Shown: piece after piece, positions 6,704-10,913 of the stretch | Position numbering within the stretch: the first letter of the stretch is position 1 | How the letters are laid out: each line of letters starts with the position of its first letter | Source: Alphaproteobacteria bacterium | GTDB lineage: Bacteria > Pseudomonadota > Alphaproteobacteria > Rs-D84 | Assembly: GCA_017642625.1 (NCBI GenBank) | Contig: JAGCOQ010000073.1 | Span: 1 to 11,350 of the forward strand | Direction: 5' to 3' | Length of the DNA stretch: 11,350 nucleotides | The notes under the pieces: model-generated | What the model saw: only the letters and a program-made list of their open reading frames with translations | The model's database searches: none | Told to the model about the DNA's origin: nothing | Translations under genes and position numbers: made by a program

Positions 6704-7150
6704 TTAAAACCAATCACAAAGCAACACCGCATTTGTAACTTTGGTCATATATGGGTATATTCCTATGCAATTTTCATGGCTTTTGTATGTCGCATCTATG
6801 AAAATTCCAGGAATTTGACAAAAAACGTGATGCAATTGGCCATCTTTCTTGCATGAAGTGGCCACAAAACGCACCGGCACGCCATGCGCGTGCCACCAGG
6901 CTGCACACAACACGCTTTTATCGTCACAATCACGCGGGCAGTAATCGGGCCGCAAAGTGAACGCCGGCCGGCTCACCGTTTCAACGTTTTCAGGGTCGGG
7001 CACATAGGGCAGCCGGCAAACATACCGGTAAAAATCCACGAAAGGCACCGCCAACCATGCCCCCAGGTCGGCGGCATATTGCTGGGTTATCCGGCGCATC
7101 TCGGCACCGGTCAAAAATACACTCTCAAGCGGCTGCACTCTCTTTATCAT
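6704..7150 (-). CDS. Transglutaminase-like (papain-fold) protein, 148 aa
   Basis: The transglutaminase-core pattern is clear. C75 lies in DCDDKSVLCAAWW, which is followed by the usual HGVPVRFVA. The His is in HHVF (107/108) and the Asp is D119 in IDATY. Members act as cysteine peptidases or transferases; which of these applies here cannot be told. I start at ATG 7150 because the only upstream alternative, TTG 7198, would have the terminator hairpin at 7161-7189 inside the gene. No strong SD site precedes 7150, so the exact start is uncertain; M18 is another option. As first gene of the virion block it could process a structural protein or act on the host envelope (inference). Confidence 0.78.
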   Translation of the reverse strand: MIKRVQPLESVFLTGAEMRRITQQYAADLGAWLAVPFVDFYRYVCRLPYVPDPENVETVSRPAFTLRPDYCPRDCDDKSVLCAAWWHAHGVPVRFVATSCKKDGQLHHVFCQIPGIFIDATYKSHENCIGIYPYMTKVTNAVLLCDWF

Positions 7151-7160
7151 GTCAATAAAT

Positions 7161-7189
7161 ATATAATAAAAGGCAGCCGACCGGCTGCC
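7161..7189 (-). terminator. Intrinsic terminator at the end of the early operon
   Basis: On the minus strand GGCAGCC, a 4-nt loop and GGCTGCC form a perfect 7-bp stem followed by TTTTATTATAT. It begins 6 nt after the stop of the zinc-ribbon gene and separates the early-type genes from the virion block. Confidence 0.75.
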
Positions 7190-7194
7190 ATGGT

Positions 7195-7329
7195 TCAATC
7201 TTGCTTTTTCAATTCAACGTTGCATTTGGGGCACTTCTTTATAAATGGCATCAATATTTGCCCAGCCGGCACGCTCAATTGATATAAACATAATGGGCAT
7301 TTATAAAAATCTTGCGGCATTAAAGGCAT
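7195..7329 (-). CDS. 44-aa zinc-ribbon protein
   Basis: This small gene begins MPLMPQDFYKCPLC. It carries two CxxC knuckles, C11-P-L-C14 and C33-P-K-C36, separated by 18 residues, the standard layout of a mini zinc ribbon. The start ATG 7329 has AAAGGGGGTGAT two bases upstream; ATG 7320 is a weaker alternative. It overlaps the end of the ASCH gene by 10 nt and is followed by the terminator at 7161-7189, so it is the last gene of the early operon. Zinc ribbons of this size often bind nucleic acid or protein partners; the partner is unknown. Confidence 0.75.
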   Translation of the reverse strand: MPLMPQDFYKCPLCLYQLSVPAGQILMPFIKKCPKCNVELKKQD

Positions 7330-7835
7330 TTATCACCCCCTTTAAAAAATTCCCATCTTTTTAAAATCTCTATTTCTTTTTTGTATGATTTTTTTGTCAA
7401 AACGTGGTCAAATTTTAAACAAATTTCGCTTTGTAGTTCGGCCCGCGTATAACACCAGCTTTGCGGCGGCTTTTCGTTTGGCGAAAATCGCGTAATAAAT
7501 TCTTTGCGGCCAAAGTTGTAAGACTCGTCAATATTCCAGCCCCACAACTGCAAATTTGGTTTGTAATCCTTTATTTGTTCCATCGTCAAACAGCTTTCAT
7601 TTATTATCATCCTTTTTAGGTCTTTTCTATCGCCGTTCAAAATCTTGTTTACGTTGATATAGCTATCAACTTTCATCCATCCGGTAACGGCGAAAATTGG
7701 CGCGGTTTCGTATATAAAAATATAATCCTCGCAAAGTTCGTATTTTCTCGGAATTGTTGTTCGTAATTCAATATTTTTTTCACCCGCGTAAATCATCGCC
7801 GCATATTCGGGATGTATAGAAAGTAATAAATTCAT
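7320..7835 (-). CDS. ASCH-domain protein, 171 aa
   Basis: The N-terminus matches the ASCH (PUA-like) signature: LLSIHPEYAAMIYAGEKNIELR, with G18-E19-K20 and E23-L-R25, followed by a beta strand, IFIYETAPIFAVTGW. A PPQSWCYT segment near 123-130 is also typical of phage and prophage ASCH proteins. ASCH domains bind RNA or modified nucleosides, and some members are amidohydrolases for N4-acetylcytidine. Here the role is likely RNA- or nucleotide-related, but the substrate is unknown. The start has the best SD site in the genome, AAGGAGGTTGAT, and the ATG shares one base with the upstream stop (TAATG). It lies in the early-type operon. Confidence 0.8.
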   Translation of the reverse strand: MNLLLSIHPEYAAMIYAGEKNIELRTTIPRKYELCEDYIFIYETAPIFAVTGWMKVDSYINVNKILNGDRKDLKRMIINESCLTMEQIKDYKPNLQLWGWNIDESYNFGRKEFITRFSPNEKPPQSWCYTRAELQSEICLKFDHVLTKKSYKKEIEILKRWEFFKGGDKCL

Positions 7836-8050
7836 TAATCAACCTCCTTAAAAAATTTTACTTGCCTCTTTTTCGTTTTCCTCGTTATTTTTTCAAAGTA
7901 GAAATAATGGAACGCACCGCAATTTTTACAAGTAGCAGTAAAATTCCTTTTATCTTCATAGGTATTTTGCGCATGGTATTCCCTGCAATTCAAATCCAGG
8001 AAAATGCGCGTGCCATCGCGCTGGGTAATTATCGCTTTGTATTTAGCCAT
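7835..8050 (-). CDS. 71-aa protein with possible zinc site
   Basis: The start ATG has a GGGGG site four bases upstream, inside the end of the preceding gene (8-nt overlap). The sequence is basic and beta-rich: YKAIITQRDGTRIFLDL, then C22-x3-H26 and C41-x2-C44 (CKNCGAFHYFYF), ending in a KITRKTKKRQVKFFK tail. The Cys/His spacing would allow one zinc ion. Small nucleic-acid-binding or regulatory activity is plausible, but no family is recognised. Confidence 0.75.
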   Translation of the reverse strand: MAKYKAIITQRDGTRIFLDLNCREYHAQNTYEDKRNFTATCKNCGAFHYFYFEKITRKTKKRQVKFFKEVD

Positions 8051-8216
8051 GTGCGCCCCCTTTTTTCTTGGCGGCTGCCTTGACTACCTCGGCAAGCAAA
8101 TCGCGCACAAATGCGCTATCGCTGGCCATGGAGAACATGCCGCCCTTGTATTTGGTTTTTGCGGCGTTGAACGCGGCCGCGGATAAGTAAAGCAATTTTT
8201 GTTTAATATCTTTCAT
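8043..8216 (-). CDS. 57-aa helical basic protein, unknown
   Basis: The frame is open from ATG 8231, but I choose ATG 8216 (MKDIKQKLLYLSAAAF) because GGAG at 8229-8226 lies nine bases before it and it follows the upstream stop by 4 nt. The product is a helical Lys/Ala protein ending in KAAAKKKGGAHG, with no membrane segment or Cys pair. It is wedged in the early operon between the metallopeptidase-like fragment and the 71-aa protein. Function unknown. Confidence 0.7.
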   Translation of the reverse strand: MKDIKQKLLYLSAAAFNAAKTKYKGGMFSMASDSAFVRDLLAEVVKAAAKKKGGAHG

Positions 8217-8220
8217 TTGT

Positions 8221-8412
8221 CTATACTCCATGTGTAAAAAACATTATTGAGTGATAATTGATGCAATTGTTACAACGTTCAATCTCCAGGCATTCAATTA
8301 AACCGTTAAAAGGTTTTGACATATCAATTCTTGAAAGCATTGTCCACAATTTATCTTTGTAGATTTTCGCGGCCTCTATCGTGGCCTCATGTTCATACGC
8401 AATATCAAACAT
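8221..8412 (-). CDS. C-terminal part of a split zincin-like metallopeptidase
   Basis: The only ATG in this frame is at 8412 (MFDIAYEHEATIEAAKIY), one base after the stop of the 59-aa ORF, which would give 63 aa. The same frame is open further upstream to 8445, and those extra codons read WHELQHIWAYK. HELQH at 8442-8428 is a classic HExxH zinc-metallopeptidase motif, and EHEATIEA follows it where a third Glu ligand would be expected. The real protein therefore probably joins the upstream 59-aa ORF to this frame by a +1 shift near 8446. Without the shift, this 63-aa product lacks the catalytic histidines. It also has a CNNC pair near its end. Low GC, unlike the virion genes. Confidence 0.6.
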   Translation of the reverse strand: MFDIAYEHEATIEAAKIYKDKLWTMLSRIDMSKPFNGLIECLEIERCNNCINYHSIMFFTHGV

Positions 8413-8413
8413 T

Positions 8414-8593
8414 TTATACGCCCAAATATGTTGCAGTTCGTGCCATCATTTTTTTATTTTTGTTAATCTTCATAGGTATAAACGGCCTTTCCTCAACATG
8501 TTTTTGTATGAAATAGGCGCAACGTTCTCCGAAATTCCAGCTATGAAAAGAAATCATTTTAAACCAATAATTTTCAATTACCATCGTAACCAT
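8414..8593 (-). CDS. 59-aa ORF, likely N-terminal part of the split metallopeptidase
   Basis: This ORF reads MVTMVIENYWFKMISFHSW and ends shortly after an A-rich stretch. The start has AAAAAAGG nine to eleven bases upstream, the same leader type as the 71-aa gene before it. Its last 10 codons (MARTATYLGV) overlap, in another frame, the codons for HELQH. Joining residue 49 (KKM) to WHELQH by skipping one base would give a single product of about 123 residues. Whether the ORF is translated alone, shifted in a programmed way, or broken by mutation or assembly error cannot be told here. Confidence 0.6.
   Translation of the reverse strand: MVTMVIENYWFKMISFHSWNFGERCAYFIQKHVEERPFIPMKINKNKKMMARTATYLGV
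8440..8455 (-). other. Apparent +1 frameshift site
   Basis: The minus strand reads AAAAAAATGATGGCAC here. The 59-aa frame reads AAA ATG ATG GCA. The HELQH frame has TGA at 8448-8446 and opens immediately after it with TGG CAC. Skipping A8446 joins the two. A simple length change in the A7 run would still meet that TGA, so a plain homopolymer error does not explain the break. Confidence 0.5.
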
Positions 8594-8660
8594 AATAAAC
8601 CATCCTTTTTTAATTGTTTGATTTTGCGGGTTTACGGCGTTGCCCGCGCGGCCGTTGTTT

Positions 8661-8876
8661 TTATTCGCTCAATCCGTTGTATATTGCCTCACGGCATACA
8701 ATTTTACCTCCTTTTTTTATAACCCTATAAATTTTTTTTTCACGTTCATCAATTCCATTTGCGAAATATTCCGCAGTATTATCAATAGCCCAAAAACTAT
8801 TTAAAAAGTACCGACAAAAAAATTTATTATTCTTTCTTTCACGCCATGTTAATGAAACGCATATTTTATTTTTCAT
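8661..8876 (-). CDS. 71-aa first gene of the early operon, unknown
   Basis: The sequence begins MKNKICVSLTWRERKNNKFF, is basic and AT-rich, and ends YRVIKKGGKIVCREAIYNGLSE. The ATG is preceded by TTAAAAAAGG at good spacing. It is the first gene after the minus-strand promoter at 9042-9070, behind a leader of about 160 nt that holds the 8911-9000 folded element. Its expression is therefore the most direct target of any leader control. No membrane segment, Cys pair or family is recognised. An early host-takeover or regulatory protein would fit its position. Confidence 0.7.
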   Translation of the reverse strand: MKNKICVSLTWRERKNNKFFCRYFLNSFWAIDNTAEYFANGIDEREKKIYRVIKKGGKIVCREAIYNGLSE

Positions 8877-8910
8877 AATCTAACCAGCCTTTTTTAATTG
8901 TTAAAAAGTC

Positions 8911-9000
8911 GCTTACTTGCGAGGCAAAGCGGTCGCACCTTTAAACCTCAATATCCACCGACCAGGGTAATATTTAGGATAGTCAATCCCACAAGTAAGC
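8911..9000 (-). promoter_or_regulatory. 90-nt pseudoknot-like element in the early leader
   Basis: GCTTACTTG (8911-8919) pairs perfectly with CAAGTAAGC (8992-9000) to close the element. Inside are a hairpin GGAT/ATCC (8977-8980 with 8986-8989) and a hairpin GAGG/CCTC plus AAAG/CTTT (8921-8929 with 8939-8949). The loop of the second hairpin contains GGTCG, which is complementary to CGACC at 8959-8963, making a pseudoknot. The element ends 34 nt before the first early start codon. It could be a riboswitch-like or autoregulatory RNA, or a DNA-level origin structure. It matches no class I can name. Confidence 0.55.
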
Positions 9001-9013
9001 ATACGGTGCAATA

Positions 9014-9044
9014 TTGCCGGCAACATCGCCCCGCATGATATAAT
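9014..9044 (+). promoter_or_regulatory. Candidate plus-strand promoter into the gene-free region
   Basis: TTGCCG (9014-9019) lies 19 bp before a perfect TATAAT (9039-9044), which also has the extended -10 element TGA directly before it. The -10 overlaps the minus-strand -10, so the two promoters would exclude one another. It would drive an RNA across 9051-10227, where no plus-strand gene is present. Confidence 0.4.
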
Positions 9045-9047
9045 ATA

Positions 9048-9061
9048 CTATCATTTGATAG
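9048..9061. promoter_or_regulatory. Operator-like palindrome between divergent promoters
   Basis: CTATCATTTGATAG has 6-bp arms around a 2-bp centre. It lies in the spacer of the minus promoter and at the expected start of the plus transcript, so one bound protein could block both. A near copy with one changed base occurs at 9135-9148. Confidence 0.5.
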
Positions 9062-9068
9062 CATCGGC
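9049..9068 (+). repeat. 20-bp direct repeat, copy 1
   Basis: TATCATTTGATAGCATCGGC, repeated exactly at 9136-9155, 87 bp further on. This copy is part of the divergent promoter region. Confidence 0.9.
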
Positions 9069-9135
9069 AAGAAAAATTTTGTTTTCATTATTCCATCCTG
9101 GAACAAGACGGCCTATTTCGGCAAGCTGCTGGCCA

Positions 9136-9155
9136 TATCATTTGATAGCATCGGC
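9136..9155 (+). repeat. 20-bp direct repeat, copy 2
   Basis: Exact second copy of the 20-bp repeat, at the edge of the GC-rich region. No promoter hexamers surround it, so it may act as an auxiliary operator or an origin iteron. Confidence 0.9.
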
Positions 9156-9525
9156 CTACGATTTACGCACGCATGCCGCAACGCCGCCCCGCTTACCGTG
9201 CCCCACGGCCCCCGCCCCGATGGCGCGGGGCCAACCGCGGCACCAATCGCCCGCACGCCGGCACGCCATGCGCATGGCACTCCCGCCGCCCATCCGATTG
9301 CCGCGGCCGGTGCCTGCCGTGGCTGCTGCCCTGCTGCCGTTACGTTGTGCGCAAATCGGGCCGCGCTCGCGCGGGCATGTATATATAACTTGTTCGCAAT
9401 TGCCAGCCGTTGCGGGGAGTAACGTTTTTTTTTGGGGCCGAACCTGGGGGCCAGGTCGGGCGCGCACGCGCTGGCCGTGTCGGGCCATTTCCGTTGCGCA
9501 TAGCATTGCACGGCCATCGCATGCG

Positions 9526-9570
9526 GTTGCGGCCGCGTTGGTTGTCAAATGTGGGTAACGTGGCCGCAAC
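9526..9570. repeat. 9-bp inverted repeat in the GC-rich region
   Basis: GTTGCGGCC (9526-9534) and GGCCGCAAC (9562-9570) are perfect complements with a 27-nt loop. Confidence 0.8.
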
Positions 9571-9661
9571 ATGAAATGGCGCGCCGTTGCGCGCTTGTGA
9601 GGGAACGGCGGAACGCTGGCACGGTGTTTGCGTTCCTGGATTGGGTGCGGATATACTGCCC

Positions 9662-9701
9662 CCAGCCCCCCGGCAAAGCCAATGCGCTGCCGGTTGGCTG
9701 G
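9662..9701. repeat. Two-helix hairpin in the GC-rich region
   Basis: CCAGCC (9662-9667) pairs with GGCTGG (9696-9701), and CGGCA (9671-9675) with TGCCG (9688-9692). The helices are separated by a symmetric 3/3 internal loop and capped by a 12-nt loop. Such two-tier pairing is more typical of structured RNA than of chance. Confidence 0.75.
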
Positions 9702-9946
9702 AGTATCAAAACCGCGTTCCCGTTTTTGGTATGCGTCTTTGACCGCCCCCCGCAACGATAGCCCGCCGCCGATTTTACGGCCACTTCGGCGGAGTTTGTC
9801 CGCGCGCGGGTTCGCTACGTGTCGGCCCGGTTCCTCGTGTCACCTATTGCGCCGTGTCGCACTTGTGCGTGTGTGTGCGGCTTATTCGCAATGGTCAAGC
9901 GTTAGTAGAGAACATCCCCCGCGACGATTAGCCAGGCAAACCAGCC

Positions 9947-9972
9947 CCGCGGCGGCCGTTACCTCGCCGCGG
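9947..9972. repeat. 8-bp perfect hairpin beside the A-tract
   Basis: CCGCGGCG (9947-9954) and CGCCGCGG (9965-9972) form a perfect stem with a 10-nt loop, followed on the plus strand by an A-rich stretch. Confidence 0.8.
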
Positions 9973-10045
9973 ATAACAATAAAATACAAAAAAAACGCAT
10001 TTTGTGCGGTTTGCGCTTGGTTTTGGGCTTGTTTTTGGTGTTGTT
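9973..10045. other. A-tract followed by strand-asymmetric G/T-rich tract
   Basis: Bases 9973-9999 are A-rich, with eight consecutive A at 9988-9995. Bases 10001-10045 contain no A, four C and 41 G or T on the plus strand. A GC-rich hairpin, an AT-rich easily melted stretch and an asymmetric unstructured tract together resemble a replication origin (inference). Confidence 0.4.
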
Positions 10046-10065
10046 ATTAGTTATTTTTAAATACA

Positions 10066-10107
10066 GAAAAACACCGCGCTTTTATGCGTGTCAAAAAAAT
10101 CGCGGTG
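10066..10107 (-). terminator. Terminator of the late genes
   Basis: On the minus strand CACCGCG (10107-10101) and CGCGGTG (10078-10072) form a 7-bp stem with a 22-nt loop, followed by TTTTT. It is the first intrinsic-type terminator after the 219-aa gene, which ends at 10245. Confidence 0.6.
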
Positions 10108-10190
10108 CGCTGCCGGTTAGACCGTAACGGATGTATAACAAGCAGCTATTTAATTTTGCCCCCGACAAAACCAGCCGTTGGCAAATCGTT

Positions 10191-10227
10191 CACCGCCCAG
10201 GCATCGCGCCTGGGCGTGTGCTTTTTT
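10191..10227 (+). terminator. Plus-strand intrinsic terminator
   Basis: CGCCCAGGC (10194-10202) and GCCTGGGCG (10208-10216) form a 9-bp stem with a 5-nt loop. Three further pairs (CAC/GTG) across a one-base bulge extend it, and C and TTTTTT follow. The T-run is on the plus strand only. It has no plus-strand gene to serve, so it implies a plus-strand transcript through the gene-free region, or protection against antisense entry into the late genes. Confidence 0.7.
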
Positions 10228-10244
10228 ATCAATGGGTTCGTTTT

Positions 10245-10904
10245 TTATAAAACTTCTGGACCTGGAATTGTCCATCCATTAATAGCTGGAATAAAATTAT
10301 TATTGATTGTATCGTAAAAACCTAATACGGAATCGGCAACACGTTTTGCGGGCACAAGATTATATTTTAGATTGTCCGCATTATCTAAAACCTTAAAACT
10401 AAACGCCATGCAGTTTTGCGGCAAAGCAAAATGAAAAATTCTACCTAACGTTTTATCGGCGTCATAAGTTCCCGTATTATTAACATAATCAACGCCATTT
10501 ATTTTATTTAAATTTGCTCCAGCTTCTATTACTAAATCTCCGCTTGTAAAATTTGTAGCTTGTTCATTAGACGTTGTTGAATTCCATCTATGAAACACAC
10601 GTTGGCCGGAACTTTCAAATTTTAAAGAACGTTGCTGAAAAGTCCATGTATAGAAAAAGTACATATAGTTTTGGCCATTTATAGGAGAATCAAAATAACA
10701 ATGTAGATTTATTTTGTCATTATAATTTATAACCATTCCGCCGCCGGAAATTTCCGGCGTTCCGCTATTTGTTGTACATTTTATAAATAGTAGCTTTTTA
10801 TATTCATCGGGTATCGGGGTAGGCGTATCGCCGCCGCTTGCGCCGTTCTTATATACGCCGTTACCTTTGTAAATGCTGGGTTTGTATATAGTAGGTTCGC
10901 CCAT
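10245..10904 (-). CDS. 219-aa receptor-binding or spike candidate
   Basis: The N-terminus (IYKPSIYKGNGVYKNGASGG) resembles the attachment repeats seen before phage binding domains. It is followed by the short PTPIP linker and a beta-rich body with YMYFFYTWTFQQ. The C-terminal segment LVPAKRVADSVLGFYDTI (about 183-200) resembles a motif common at the end of gut-phage tail and receptor-binding proteins, usually of the form P-C-R-R..G..G-Y-D. The gene is AT-rich (28% GC in line 10501-10560) against GC-rich virion genes, as expected of a swapped host-range module. The start follows GGGGGTGAT, which overlaps the upstream stop. Last gene before the late terminator. The assignment comes from pattern memory, not a search. 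Confidence 0.78.
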   Translation of the reverse strand: MGEPTIYKPSIYKGNGVYKNGASGGDTPTPIPDEYKKLLFIKCTTNSGTPEISGGGMVINYNDKINLHCYFDSPINGQNYMYFFYTWTFQQRSLKFESSGQRVFHRWNSTTSNEQATNFTSGDLVIEAGANLNKINGVDYVNNTGTYDADKTLGRIFHFALPQNCMAFSFKVLDNADNLKYNLVPAKRVADSVLGFYDTINNNFIPAINGWTIPGPEVL

Positions 10905-10913
10905 ATCACCCCC
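10905..10913 (-). promoter_or_regulatory. Extended Shine-Dalgarno site of the 219-aa gene
   Basis: GGGGGTGAT directly precedes ATG 10904. Its first base is the last base of the upstream TAG stop, so the two genes are tightly coupled. Confidence 0.65.

Larger units (their letters stand above)
9042..9070 (-). promoter_or_regulatory. Minus-strand promoter for the early operon
   Basis: TTGCCG (9070-9065), a spacer of exactly 17 and TATATT (9047-9042) resemble a sigma70 promoter. Transcription would start near 9035 and run through the folded leader into the 71-aa gene. The spacer contains the palindrome CTATCA/TGATAG, a likely repressor site. Confidence 0.55.
9069..10190. other. GC-rich, hairpin-dense gene-free region (ncRNA or origin candidate)
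   Basis: No ORF here looks real: those present are Arg/Ala/Pro-rich, occur on both strands and lack SD sites. GC is much higher than elsewhere (43 of 60 bases in both lines 9241 and 9301). Short-range inverted repeats are frequent: CCGTG/CACGG at 9196-9208, a 14-bp palindrome at 9265-9278, ACCTGG/CCAGGT at 9442-9456, GGAACGC/GCGTTCC at 9610-9636 and CCGCCGA/TCGGCGG at 9766-9792. Three larger ones are listed separately. A candidate plus-strand promoter lies before the region and a plus-strand terminator after it. It may encode a structured RNA of about 1.2 kb, or be the replication origin, or both. Confidence 0.5.

Noticed and set aside
7151..7198. TTG start extending the transglutaminase-like gene to 164 aa
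   Set aside because: It would place the terminator hairpin inside the coding region and adds a low-quality N-terminus; ATG 7150 preferred.
8340..8348. DnaA-box-like TTGTCCACA
   Set aside because: Single copy with one mismatch, inside a coding frame; no cluster.
9030..9060. Resemblance to a XerCD dif site (CCGCAT ... ATGATA/TATCAT arms)
   Set aside because: The central spacing between arms is 8 rather than 6 and the outer arm matches are poor; the promoter reading explains the same bases better.
9156..9755. 199-aa minus-strand ORF in the control region (and the 167-aa plus-strand ORF at 9055-9558)
   Set aside because: Very rich in Arg, Ala, Gly and Pro, open on both strands at once, no SD site, and no resemblance to the rest of the proteome; a by-product of high GC.
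9628..10050. 140-aa plus-strand ORF
   Set aside because: Composition again typical of a spurious GC-rich frame, ending in the G/T-rich tract as Trp/Cys/Phe runs; no SD site.
8600..10240. tRNA genes, CRISPR repeats or hammerhead/HDV-type ribozyme cores in the gene-free region
   Set aside because: I searched by eye for TTCGA-type T-arms, regularly spaced repeats and CUGAUGA/GAAA cores and found none.
10084..10317. 77-aa plus-strand ORF
   Set aside because: Runs through the plus-strand terminator and into the opposite-strand 219-aa gene.
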